This document shows, in pieces, positions 22,558-33,194 of a stretch of DNA of 64,000 bases. Every line of letters starts with the position of its first letter. The first letter of the stretch is position 1. Source of the stretch: Adiantum capillus-veneris (Eukaryota; Streptophyta; Polypodiopsida; Polypodiales; Pteridaceae). The notes below the pieces were generated by a model. The model did not search any database and was not told the DNA's origin. It saw only the letters and a program-made list of their open reading frames with translations. The position numbers and the translations under genes were made by a program. Location of the stretch: positions 10,302,912 through 10,366,911 of the forward strand of contig CM043965.1 of the NCBI GenBank assembly GCA_014529385.2, read 5' to 3'.

Positions 22558-23832
22558 ATGGCTGGATCAAAGGACACTGCTCTTTACAATATCAAGAAGC
22601 TGGATGGAACCAATTTCCCATTGTGGAAGAATCAGATTTGGCACGTGTTGGTACAAAAGAAGCATATAAAACCTATAAAGCTCAACGGGATAAAACCAGA
22701 AGATATGGACGAAGATGAATGGAGCGAAATGGATGAATTGGCACTTTCTACCATTATGCTGACTTTGGCAGAAAGCGTTTACTTCAATGTAGCAGACGAG
22801 ATGTCGGCTTATCAAACATGGTTAAAGCTGAGTGATCTTTATGAGAAGCAGAGTGCAGCTTCACAGGTATATTGGCTTAAGAAGCTTGTTGACTTGAAGA
22901 TGAAAGAAGGGACACCTATGTCCAATCATCTGAATGAATTCAACACAATCTACAATCAATTGTCATCTCAAGGTGTCAAGTTTGATGAACCTGTTAGATC
23001 TATGTTCCTGTTGATCACATTGCTGGAAAGTTGGGACACTTTTCGCACAACTTTGAGTAATTCTGCACCTCCAGATGGTTTGAACATAGTAGGTGTAGAA
23101 GGAAGTCTGCTTACTGAAGAAACCAATAGAAATACAATGGACAAAGGCAAAGGAACAGCCTTAGTTGTCAGGGGAAGGACCAAAGAAAAGTACAAAGGTG
23201 GAAAGAGGAATCAGTCTCGTAGCAAGTCCCGTAGTGCTAAAGGTAAGAGTGACATAGAATGCTACCATTGTGGCAAGAAGGGTCACATGAAAAGAGGCTG
23301 CAGAGAATGGAAAGCAGAAAAAGGCAAAGAGAAAGCTGAAGACCATGGTGAGAAGAACAAGTCCTCAGTGAAGATTCAAGAAATAAATGTGACAAACACT
23401 GTTGGAGAGGATGACAGTCTAGTGTCAGGAGACATCTACTTCTTGAAGGATACAATGGACTCAGCTCTTCTTACAGCATCTGATGGAAATGCACTGAGTG
23501 ACTGGATTATAGACTCAGGGGCATCACTTCATGTGTCTCCAAACAAGGAGTGGTTTACCTCTTATGTGACTACTAAAGATCATGTTCGGCTAGGCAATGG
23601 GCAGACATGTGAGATCTTAGGTGTTAGAGATGTTCAATTGAAGTATCAGAATGGCTCTTCTTTCACGCTGAAGAATGTGAGACATGTTCCCGCAATTACA
23701 AAGAGCTTGATCAGCACAGGTTTACTTGATGATGCTGGCTACGTCACCACTTTTGGACAGAACATGTGGAAGATATCCAAGGGTTCTATGACAGTAGCAC
23801 ATGGAATCCAGAAAGGTTGTCCGCAGCAATGA
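22558..23832 (+). CDS. copia Gag-protease polyprotein, truncated before integrase
   Basis: A true ATG at 22558 opens 424 codons. Residues 1-190 are the UBN2-type Gag (NIKKLDGTNFPLWKNQI at the start). A basic linker follows, then a complete CCHC zinc knuckle (CYHCGKKGHMKRGC, about residues 235-248), and the protease with catalytic DSGAS at residues 319-323. The frame ends at 23832 because integrase sequence is deleted and the downstream piece is in another frame. Gag forms the particle and the protease matures it. There is no internal stop. Confidence 0.92.
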   Translation: MAGSKDTALYNIKKLDGTNFPLWKNQIWHVLVQKKHIKPIKLNGIKPEDMDEDEWSEMDELALSTIMLTLAESVYFNVADEMSAYQTWLKLSDLYEKQSAASQVYWLKKLVDLKMKEGTPMSNHLNEFNTIYNQLSSQGVKFDEPVRSMFLLITLLESWDTFRTTLSNSAPPDGLNIVGVEGSLLTEETNRNTMDKGKGTALVVRGRTKEKYKGGKRNQSRSKSRSAKGKSDIECYHCGKKGHMKRGCREWKAEKGKEKAEDHGEKNKSSVKIQEINVTNTVGEDDSLVSGDIYFLKDTMDSALLTASDGNALSDWIIDSGASLHVSPNKEWFTSYVTTKDHVRLGNGQTCEILGVRDVQLKYQNGSSFTLKNVRHVPAITKSLISTGLLDDAGYVTTFGQNMWKISKGSMTVAHGIQKGCPQQ

Positions 23833-24059
23833 TGTTCACTTTAATGAATCCAAATATCATTCTAAACCAGAGAGGGTTGAGGAGATTAGAAGAGTTGTCT
23901 TCCAAGAAGATGGACCTGCACGTGCAAGACAAAATGTCAGGGCTCAAGAGGAGCAAGGATAGGATAGATTGGAACCACAGGTTGTGGCTGAGCCTGAGCC
24001 ACCTATTGTGCGTATGATCTGGACGTATCACGCGACCTCTTGATAGGTTTGTTCCATCT
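23790..24059 (+). pseudogene. junction and integrase-tail remnant
   Basis: Right after the protease a second frame reads DVHFNESKYHSKPERVEEI, the region that lies between integrase and RT in complete copia elements (VVRSNDVHFNES motif). The pre-integrase finger and the DDE core are absent. The deletion junction is near 23800-23815. Stops near 23957 separate it from RT. Confidence 0.72.
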
Positions 24060-25643
24060 ATGAACTATGTCATGTTGACTGATTGCAATGAGCCTTCATG
24101 TTACAAGGAAGCAGTGCAAATGAAGGACTCCGGGAATTGGCAATTGGCCATGCAGTCAGAGATGACAGCTCTGCATAAAAACCAGACATGGAAGCTAGTT
24201 AAATTACCACAGGGAAAAAAGGCTCTACCTTGTAAATGGGTTTACAGGTATAAGATCACCGCTCATGATAGTCAGCCAAAGTACAAAGCAAGGCTTGTTG
24301 CCAAGGGCTTTAAGCAAGAACAAGGCATTGACTTTGATGAAGTCTTCTCTACGGTGGTCAAGATGACTACATTGAGATGCTTTCTTGCATTGGTTGCCAT
24401 AATAGATTTGGTGTTGCACCAAATGGATGTCAAGACAGCATTCTTGCATGGTGATTTAGATGTGGAAATTTACATGCAGCAGCCAGAAGGGTTTGTTGAG
24501 AAAGGCAAGGAAGATTTGGTATGCCAGTTGTTAAAGAGTCTTTATGGCTTAAAACAATCACCGAGGGCATGGTACCATAAGTTCCACAAGTTTATGCTTT
24601 CTCAAGGCTACAAACATAGTGAGTTCGATCACTGTCTATATACAAAGAAGGCTAAGGATGGCAGTTGGCTGATCCTTATTTTGTATGTGGATGACATGTT
24701 GATTGCTGGCAAGCACTTGGAAGAAATTTCAGCTTTGAAGTCAAAGATGGCAAAATCGTTTGACATGAAAGACATGGGTGAGGCAAGTCATATACTTGGT
24801 ATGCGCATTGAGAGAGACAGATCAAAGAAGTTGATTTGGTTATCTCAAACAGAGTATATTGACAAGGTTTTGCAACGTTTCAATATGGAGAAGGGAAAGG
24901 CATCGAGTGTTCCATTGCCACCATATGTGAAACTTAGAAAAAAAGATTGTCCTGTGTCTGAGGAAGAACAAGCTGAAATGGATAAGATTCCATATGCGTC
25001 TATAGTGGGTAGTTTAATGTATGCAATGATTGCTACTTGCCCAGACATTGCATTTGCAGTGGGAGTAGTAAGTCGATACATGTCAAACCCAGGCAAGAAA
25101 CATTGGGAGGCAGTGAAAGGAATATTGAGATACCTGAAAGCTACAAAGAGTATGCGTATATGCTATGGGATTCAGAAGCTAAGTGTAAAGGGTTTTACAG
25201 ACTCAGATTATGCAGGTGACTTAGACAACCGAAGGTCTACATCAGGGTATGTCTTTACATTGGCTGGTGGAGCAGTATCATGGCGTTCTAGATTACAAGA
25301 TTGTGTTACTCAGTCTACTACAGAGGCTGAATATGTTGCAACATCAGAGGCATGCAAAGAATCAATTTGGCTTAATCGACTAGTAACAGATTTGGGAATC
25401 AAAGAAGAGATGCCTGTGTTATATTGTGATAGTCAAAGTGCTATAAAATTGGCTCGCAATCCAGTTTATCACTCAAAGACAAAGCATGTGGGTGTGAAGT
25501 ATCATTTCATCAGGGAAATGCTCGAGGATAAGCAACTTCAGCTTGTCAAAGTTCACACCACAGAAAATCCTGTTGATCTACTTACAAAAGGACTTCCCTC
25601 AGAGAGCTTTGCGCATTTTCGCAAGCAGTTAGGTGTAGGGTAG
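24060..25643 (+). CDS. copia reverse transcriptase - RNase H, intact frame
   Basis: 527 codons from ATG 24060. The RT part has WKLVKLPQGKKALPCKWVY, HQMDVKTAFLHGDLDVEIYM and the catalytic LILYVDDMLIAGK (about 24685-24724). The RNase H part has DSDYAGDLDNRRSTSGYVF, TTEAEYVATSEA, YCDSQSAIKLARN and the closing NPVDLLTKGL. All catalytic aspartates I expect are present. In a full element this is part of one Pol polyprotein; here the ATG may be fortuitous. Confidence 0.92.
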   Translation: MNYVMLTDCNEPSCYKEAVQMKDSGNWQLAMQSEMTALHKNQTWKLVKLPQGKKALPCKWVYRYKITAHDSQPKYKARLVAKGFKQEQGIDFDEVFSTVVKMTTLRCFLALVAIIDLVLHQMDVKTAFLHGDLDVEIYMQQPEGFVEKGKEDLVCQLLKSLYGLKQSPRAWYHKFHKFMLSQGYKHSEFDHCLYTKKAKDGSWLILILYVDDMLIAGKHLEEISALKSKMAKSFDMKDMGEASHILGMRIERDRSKKLIWLSQTEYIDKVLQRFNMEKGKASSVPLPPYVKLRKKDCPVSEEEQAEMDKIPYASIVGSLMYAMIATCPDIAFAVGVVSRYMSNPGKKHWEAVKGILRYLKATKSMRICYGIQKLSVKGFTDSDYAGDLDNRRSTSGYVFTLAGGAVSWRSRLQDCVTQSTTEAEYVATSEACKESIWLNRLVTDLGIKEEMPVLYCDSQSAIKLARNPVYHSKTKHVGVKYHFIREMLEDKQLQLVKVHTTENPVDLLTKGLPSESFAHFRKQLGVG

Positions 25644-25721
25644 TACATCACTTCTCTACATCTCTTGTATATTAGCTTGTATAGTAGCTTCTCTCACACT
25701 TAAAGTAGCACATTGGACTTT

Positions 25722-25732
25722 AAGTGGGAGGT
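25722..25732 (+). promoter_or_regulatory. polypurine tract
   Basis: AAGTGGGAGGT, directly before the 3' LTR. Confidence 0.85.
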
Positions 25733-25924
25733 TGTTGGGGTATAAAGCCCAATGTGGTCGCCCAAGTAAGTGGGCTGGCCGCCAGGTATGTACACATATT
25801 CTTTTGTAAAAACCTAATAAGAACTAACTATGCTCTACACATTACAGTAGAGCGAGTTCACCATATCGTCGTGCTCTTCTTCTCGCACTCTCTCTCGCGT
25901 CACACTTCCGCTCGTACTCCTTCA
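25733..25924 (+). repeat. copia 3' LTR
   Basis: 192 bp, about 98% identical to 21267-21458 (four differences counted by eye). Confidence 0.95.
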
Positions 25925-26204
25925 AATGGGATCGTACTAGCTAGGGTGGATGAAAGAGAAACATGGTGCAAGTGTGTGACTGCGTGTAAGCAATATTTTC
26001 ACTCAAGTGAATTAGGTTCCAAGATAGATTAGCTTTGACTCATAAACACAATCTTGAGTATTGACTTAGCTTAGCACAGGCTCACCATAGACAAGCATGT
26101 AGTGCAAACTTTAACTGTGTGTTTATTCATGAAAGTGAGCTTTAAGTAGCTCTACAGCTTGACTCCATTACATGTGGGATATATCCTCCTCGTTTATCCT
26201 TCAC

Positions 26205-26700
26205 TCAGACTTTAGGAAAAAACCACACTTCACAATATCTTGATAATGTTAATGAATCTTTTTGCTTTCTTTCTTCTGCTTGAATTGAGTTGATGACATC
26301 TTGGAAACGTGGAGCGGGTTCTTTTTCTTCAAGAATTGTGACTAAGTGGTCATAAGAAGGTGGAAGTGCACTTAATAGTACGGCCACTTTGTCATCTTTT
26401 GGTACTTCGACCTGGATGTAAGTGAGCTGTGTGACAATGCTCTTAAGCCTATTTACTAGGCTAGCAATGTCCTCCCCTTCAGTCATAATGATCTTGTAAA
26501 GTTGTTTTTTGAGACTAACTTTACTTCTCTTGGCCTTGGCTCCAAAATTACATTCTAGAACATGCCAAGATTCATGTGCATTCTTACATTCGTCTATGAA
26601 ATGCACATAGTTGTCATGCAAAGAAGTGATGATAATTCCTTATGCTTTGTTCGTCCTTGGCTAAATTATGTGCGGTTGCTATGAGTGTGGATGCCCTAGT
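26205..26700 (-). pseudogene. copia Gag (UBN2) remnant of the older element
   Basis: The minus-strand frame reads HDNYVHFIDECKNAHESWHV, later QLYKIIMTEGEDIASLVNRL and VLLSALPPSYDHLVTILEE. This is the standard UBN2 Gag pattern (SL…AKEAWDVL … LP.SYD.LV..L). A frameshift lies near 26625 and the start is lost. The family differs from both other copia elements here. Confidence 0.82.
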
Positions 26701-26978
26701 GTGCACGCCATCGGGTTCAGCTTGTTGCTCTAAGGAAGTGCCGATGGACAGACCACACACATTTTTTCATAAGGTATCCTCTTAACTTTGTTTGCCAGGT
26801 GTGAAACCCTTCCCTGTTGAATTTTTCTATTTCCTTGTCCCCCATTTGTGCTAATAGAAGGGTCTTAGCTTAGGAGACTCTTCTAGCCAGTGTCTACCTC
26901 TTTACACAGTGCACAAGAATTTGAAATTTATTTGAAGTTGTTGTGCTCGTTTGGGTTCATTTTATTGCAAATTAAGAG

Positions 26979-26980
<2 letters not shown>

Positions 26981-27047
<67 letters not shown>
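26981..27047. repeat. (TG)20-(AG)13 compound microsatellite
   Basis: TG at 26981-27020 runs directly into AG at 27021-27047. Confidence 0.98.
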
Positions 27048-27050
<3 letters not shown>

Positions 27051-27681
27051 AGATTTTTCTTTGTAGAAGTGAAGCACTTCTTCACGACTTTTTGCTTTGG
27101 AAAAGCTTTTGTTTGAAGTTCGAAACACTTTGAGGGCCGCTTGGAAAGAATTTTGAATGCTCCTCCTTCCCTTTAGTTCTTTTGCATGGTGTGTCTTGGT
27201 AGCCTCGAGTTCCTTGATGCCTTTGATGCTGCTAAGTGGGAGCTAGCCCGGAATTGACTAAACCAACTTTCCCACGAGCCCTTTAATGCCACTAGCCTTT
27301 TAAGACCTTGCTCCCACAAGCTAACAAAGGATCATTACACTCCAAGGCAACCATCAAATCCCATTTGGCCCTCAAACCCTCATAGGAGTGCGTCCCATGG
27401 CCATTGGCCCGACCCTTTGAAGCTCCAAGACCTCTAAGGCTAAGCGGGTTAGGGCGGGCAGGCTGGGCGAGGCCTCGGGCAAGGTGGGGGCAGAACGAGC
27501 AGGCGGGCAGTTTTCGGCAAGCACGGGCAAGGCGAGCAGGATCGGACGATTAGAGGCTGCTTAGCCTTGGTGCGGCCGAATGGGGTCCTTTTGGACCCAA
27601 AAGTTTCCCTTCAATTCGGCCTAAGACACAAGATGAGGTCTGTCGGCAGTCCCTTGAGTGTGGCGCCTTGAGCTCCTACTT

Positions 27682-27703
27682 GGGGGGGGGGGGGGGGGGG
27701 GGG
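27682..27703. repeat. poly-G tract of 22 bases
   Basis: Uninterrupted G run in the leader of the older copia element, on the strand opposite to its coding strand. Confidence 0.95.
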
Positions 27704-28241
27704 TACCCACCAAATTAGGGCCACCCCTTGTGTCTTTTAACATTGACTTTTGAGAATTTTTTGGCATATGGAATTAATTGCCTTTAGGCATACACACACA
27801 AAATTCAAACTGCTACTGCAGGGATTACAGAGACTGAGAATGCACTTTGAGTAAAAATTGATTAAATGATTAAGTCCTTTAACGGAGCCTGATTTGAGCA
27901 AGGAGATAGTCAGTAGAAAGATCTTGAGACAAGATATGCACACACATCAGTTGAAAATGCTAATTTTGTTGAAATAGGGAGCAACTATTGAATGCAAAAT
28001 GCAAGTTTCTAATGGCAAATTAATAAACTATGATGCTAATTAATCTTCCAATTAGCTAGTGAGTAGTGGCCCAAGAGTCTTTAGCTCAAGAACACGCTCA
28101 TGCTAGCCAATGGAATACTATTAGGCATGCGTTATGCAATAGAAGATCAAACCTAATCGATCTAGCTAATGATATGATTAATGAATGCTAATTGTATACA
28201 CATGCAAATGCATAATAGCAAACCTAGCCAGCATACCCGTG

Positions 28242-28253
28242 GCTCTGATACCA
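28242..28253 (-). promoter_or_regulatory. primer binding site of the older copia element
   Basis: The minus strand reads TGGTATCAGAGC, five bases inside the right LTR, which starts TGGGAATGGG at 28259 on the plus strand. Confidence 0.8.
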
Positions 28254-28313
28254 CTTTATGGGAATGGGATAGTGCTAGCTAGGGTGGATGAAAGAGAAAT
28301 ATAGTGCAAGTGT

Positions 28314-29755
28314 GTGAAAGAGAAATATAGTGCACTTTCACGACAACCAAAAGTTAATGCGGTGTCTATAGCAACTCACAATGATCTATCTTCTATGATA
28401 GATGAGTATGCTACTCACGCTGACTTTAGAGACATAATGGCAGACCTTGCATTGGGGAAGAAACAAGAACCATTCACCTTGAAGGATGGTTATCTTCTCC
28501 GCAACAATAGTCTATGTGTTACCCACTCCCTTCGTGAGAAAGTCGTGTATGAATCCCATGCTCCTCCCTACGTGGGGCATAAAGGCATTCAACCTACTCT
28601 TCGAGGAGTAGAGATGTACTTCTATTGGCCTACCATGAAAGTGAACATACAAGAGTATGTTTCAAAATGAAGCAACCTGGATTACTCCAGCCATTGCCAA
28701 GCCCTAATTCACTGGATTTTATCTTTCGATTACCCAAGTCTATCCATGGGAATACGAGAATATGGACAATAGTCGATAGGTTTAGCAAGCAAGCACACTT
28801 TATTCCTGTCAAAAAGGCTCTTAAGGCACACTAAATGGCAACTCACTTCATATCTCAGATTTTCAAACACCATGGATTACCAACATCCATTGTGTAAGAT
28901 AGAGATCCTAGAATGATCGATAATTTTTGGAACGGTCTCTTTGAAAATCTAGGTACAAGATTGAATTTCTCTTCAGCCTATCACCCACAAACGGATGGCC
29001 AAAGTGAGATGGCCAATCTTATGATTCTCGATCTACTAAAGACTTATGTTACAGAAGTAGATCAACGCTGAAAATGGGAGAAGTACCTACCCCTTGTAGA
29101 GTATGCGTACAATAATACTGTCCAAACTTCTACGAGAAAAGCACCTTTTGAAATCATAGAGGGAAGACCTAAAAGTCCCTTGCTACTTAAAGTACATGGG
29201 AAGATATTCGTTGCCGATGAGCATAGACATGACCTACAAGAATACTTTCAAAAGATTAAGGAGGCTACATCCATCTCTCAACAAAGGCAAAAAGCTGATG
29301 CCGACAAGCACATAAGGGCCTTAACGCTCAAAGTAAATCATTGGGTCTTACTTAAGTTTTTCAAGGCTCGATTGAGGCAAACGATGGGCAAAAATCCTAC
29401 GGGCAATCAAAAGTATTATTCTCAACTAGCAAAAAGATACTATGGTCCTTTTCAAATCTTGAAGCCAATCAATGAGATGGCTTATCAACTCAAGCTGCCC
29501 AACCATTGGCTCATACACAATGCTTTTCATGTGAGCCTACTTAATCCCTACAAGGAGAGTCAAAGTGAACCAATTATTAAAGACCCTCTAAAATCAAAGA
29601 CAAAGAGGAGGTGCTACAACCCAAAGCTATCCTTCAGCATGAAGACAAGATACTACGACATGGTAAGATTATTCGATGGTATCTTATTAAGTTCAAAAAC
29701 TATCCTTTTAAGGATGCTAGGTGGATGCAAGGAATATAGCTTAAGGATAGTATGA
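28314..29755 (+). pseudogene. gypsy integrase with chromodomain region, broken
   Basis: First frame: PKVNAVSIATHNDLSS and the histidine half of the zinc finger ([10 protein letters not shown]). The cysteine half, about 60 bp in the other copy, is deleted at about 28668, so the finger is lost. The integrase core follows ([29 protein letters not shown]; the second D lies in broken frame near 28905), with stops near 28834 and 29070. The last frame (29180-29755) is the C-terminal domain with LKPINEMAYQLKLPNHWLIH and the start of a chromodomain. Confidence 0.85.
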
Positions 29756-31612
29756 ACCTTGTCAATGCTTACAATGCTACATTATTAGCGTAAGAAAATG
29801 TACATGTTTCTTTTAAATGATCAATGTTTTTGTCTTATAAGACTAATTCTCTTTTTTATTGTGCACAAATTTAAATAGTATGCATGCTTAGAATCATGTT
29901 TGTGATGACGACGTCTCTCGAACATCAAGTAGAATTTGTCACTCTACTTTGGGAGAATGAAATGGATTGTCTACCCACTAAGAAACATCGACTAATGACT
30001 AAGGCTTTATCTCTTCTACGTCATAGTCGCAGACGACTATGATTTCAAGAGAGAGGTAATGTCATAAAATCAATGTCTAATCAACCCAAATGATTTCCTC
30101 ATATTAAACTGATCATTTAATGTGGGAGAATAAACGGGAACAAGGGTTAGGATATAGACGTGTGCTTATGGATCTATCTCAACACAGGGCCAAGGTAAAA
30201 GGGTCCAATATAAGAGAGGTGTCTGTCAAAGAGCAATGCTACCTAATGGAGCTTAAAGGCCTTACGGTCAGCTTCATTAAAGACCTCCAAAGGTTAGTGT
30301 TAAACAATCCTTTGAACTTAGGCAAGCTAAGGATGTGCTTGAGGTGGGAACCCGTCCCAAGCTTGAGGTGCTTGTCGTGCTTGATGACTAAGGTGCTTGT
30401 CGTTCTTACTGACTAATGTGCTTGAGGTGCTTTCCGTGCTTGCTAACTAAGGTGCTTGAGGTGCTTGCTGACTAAGGTGCTTGAGGTGCTCCATGACGAA
30501 GGTGCTTGAGGGGCGTGAGGTGTTCCACAAAGTCAAAGCACATCCCTACACAAGGGGGGGCGAGCCCTCATTGTAGGAGATAGAGAGAGAACACACACAC
30601 CCTCACACAAGTCAAGCCTTGCCTAATGAAGCAACAAGGACACATGTCAAGTTCCTCTCCATGTTTCCCTCATAAGGTGCCTAAAGCCTATTAGTTGGCC
30701 TCTCAAGAGATCCAATGATAAATTAGATAATTTAATTAATTGTGTATGCATTTATCAAAGGGGAAATGGGGACACTTGTCCCAAGGTTAGTATGCTTGCT
30801 TGATATGCACTTTGCATGTGATTGGCCAGGCTTGAAGGGGTCCAATGAGCTTCCATCATGAGTTAGAAGAAGGGGTTGACCAAGGAAGTTAGGGGCTTGC
30901 TTGGAGGGTATACTCTCCCACACACACAGAGACACACTCTCATTGTGTGAAGTGCAAAGTGCAAGAGCTCCATCTCCTTCTCCAAGCTTGTTGAGAAGTT
31001 GAGAGCCTACACCAACACTCTTGTCTATGGAATGCAAATCAACCAAGAGCCATGCTCCAATGCTTAAGCTTGCGATCTTCTCCATCTTCATTAATATGCT
31101 ATTATGTATGCTAAGCAAGAAGAGTGATGATAAGTGAGCAACTATTTCTTTCTCCCATGAATGTTTCTTCTTCCTCTTCCCTACCCTCATTCCCTGCTAG
31201 CTCTCTCCACCTTTGAAGGTGTTTGAGGCCTTGGAACTGAGGCCGGGGATGGTTAATGCTTTTTACAAAGTTTATGTTATGCTCGTGATGCATGAAGCTT
31301 TCCATCTTCATTGCATCACCTTGGTCACAAGGAACACAAATATTGTATTGTACCAAGTCTCTCTTGATGAGAGAATCTATAATACAAAATCCTATTGGAG
31401 GGGGGGGATTGGCTCCACATAAATCTGGTCCTCAATTGTTGTCAAGTTCTCTAACTCTCTCTCTTGCAAAATTATTGTTCATGCCAAGTTAATTAAGTGT
31501 TATGGTTATGTTGCTACCACTAATTAAGTTCACCCTCTATATTCTCAAAGTAGTCTCAAAAAAATGTTCACTCTTCCGCTATCCTCAAAGTTCAAAGGCC
31601 ATTTCCATTACA
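28331..31612 (+). mobile_element. gypsy chromovirus, 3' half with complete 3' LTR
   Basis: From 28334 the sequence matches 36411 onwards of the second copy (33130-39805): RNase H end, zinc finger, integrase, chromodomain, polypurine tract and LTR. The left part is missing; the junction with the copia LTR at about 28330 repeats the word AAAGAGAAATATAGTGCA, which suggests a recombination or deletion join. Confidence 0.9.
30060..31612 (+). repeat. gypsy 3' LTR (copy B), 1553 bp
   Basis: Starts TGTCATAAAATC right after a purine tract (AAGAGAGAGGTAA) and ends TTCCATTACA. It pairs with 38262-39805 over its whole length. It contains a GTGCTTGAGGTGCTT minisatellite (30356-30527). Confidence 0.92.
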
Positions 31613-33129
31613 CAGCACAGTGTGTAGACTCCATTGAGAACTCGCTTGAATATGCTAAATGAGTTACTAAGATGCACCCAAAAGAGTACCTCTTTTCACT
31701 TTCCATGAAAGTAACTGGTTGACGTAACTTATCAGCAAAATATAAGTCCTTGACTTGTTATCAATTTTCATCAATAAACAACCCCACCATAACTAGTGTT
31801 CAAGGTTGAGAACCTGACTTAAGCATGAGAAGGGACTAAACCGAGTCACAAACATGCTTTAGCTTATGGTAATCAAACTCCAAGTAGAGTGATACATGCT
31901 TTCTAATTGGGTTGCTTGGTGCTAGGTACGCAGTTCACATATACTTTAGCACAAGAGTACACTTGTAATCTGTCTATCCTCTTTGGATAATTGACAATAT
32001 TGAGGTGTTTTTTCCCACGGTGTACAAACAGTCTTCCAAAATGACTGGTAAACAAGGATCACAATATCGTACATGGCTGAGGATTCAACAATGTCATGAA
32101 TAACCAACTTGGTTAACTTGAAAGATCCACAAAACCACCCAAACCAAGCCATGACCTCTATTTGTGATTGGTAGATCCAAAAGTAATATCATAGAGATAC
32201 TGCACATAGAGTGAAAAATGCTTTATAAGCAACCAATGTGATGAATATGCATGCCACTCCAAATGAGCCTTTGGTAAACACTAAGGCCCATAACACTTAG
32301 TGTGCATGCATTTAGCAAAAACAGATCCGAACCTGCATATCCATGAACCCCCTAAGTTGGCCCTTGGCCTGACATTGGACCATAAGACAATGTAAAAAAA
32401 AATCACACCTAGGTACAATTGAAGATGTTCATCAACAAAATGGAGCCTTTCTACATGTATATACAACCATATATTAGAGTTGTTTAACAACACTTATTCA
32501 TTAACAAGTGGTTCTAAGTATTCGACAATTTCTGGCTATTGAAATTGTCTGTGATACGTCGTGCTCAAAATGGTCTAGAAAATGGATTTGACTAGCACCT
32601 AGGGACTTTTATCTTGTGGTATATAATAATTTTAAACACTTTGCGACATGAGTGAGAGGGACCCTTGTTATCTTTACTCCACACTGGCTAAACTGGACTC
32701 CTTGAGTTCCTAGACCATGTTGTATCCCATGTGACAACGTGTGCCAAAGAAATCTCTACATGGAGGTCCATAACTACATAGTGCAAGAATGTATGTTGGA
32801 CACTTCGGTCCAAAATACATCACTCTTACATGACCTTGTCATGTCTCTTAAAGAGAAAAAAGGATGAAAAAATAGAAGTTTATACATCCGACTTGGAAAA
32901 GTTAACAAAAGCATATTCGAAATAGACACAAAACCAAATCAGGTACATACCTGGAGGTTGAAGATAATGTTACTTATCTGTAGTCAAAGGCACCTACCCA
33001 AGTTGCCCACCTCTGCAAAAGCCTAGGAACACTAATTTAAAATTAGTGAAACTCAAGTAGTATTGCACATGTAACCTTGGGTGTTGCCTTGGATTAAAAT
33101 TTACATTGTCCAACACCTTGGTTAGACGT
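31613..33129. other. no gene recognised
   Basis: No frame with a known motif, no primer site after the LTR at 31612. It lies between the two gypsy copies and may be old intergenic DNA or decayed leader. Confidence 0.45.
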
Positions 33130-33194
33130 TACAAAGAAACTCCTCAACTAGCAGCCAATAGTAATTGAAGTCAACTTTGGAAGTTTAATTTGCT

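Larger units (their letters stand above)
21267..25924 (+). mobile_element. young Ty1/copia element with perfect TSD AATGG, integrase core missing
   Basis: Two 192-bp LTRs (21267-21458 and 25733-25924) differ at only four positions by eye. They are flanked by the perfect target duplication AATGG (21262-21266 and 25925-25929). Primer site, leader, an intact gag-protease frame, an intact RT-RNase H frame and a polypurine tract follow in order. The integrase core is absent between protease and RT. High LTR identity and long open frames mark it as the youngest insertion of the window. Lacking integrase, it could only have moved or could only move again with helper proteins, or lost the segment after insertion. 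Confidence 0.95.
21255..28330 (-). mobile_element. decayed copia element (minus) carrying a nested copia element
   Basis: The word GGGAATGGGAT…GCTAGCTAGGGTGGATG occurs at 21258-25950 (split by the nested element) and at 28261-28290: these are the two LTRs. The right one follows a primer site (28242-28253), so the element reads leftwards. Between them remain a leader with microsatellites and a UBN2 Gag relic; pol is gone. The right LTR is cut off near 28330, where gypsy sequence starts. Confidence 0.7.

Noticed and set aside
30060-31612. LTR B as the 5' LTR of the gypsy copy at 33130-39805
   Set aside because: It follows integrase, chromodomain and a purine tract, so it is a 3' LTR of the left copy; no primer site follows it at 31613.
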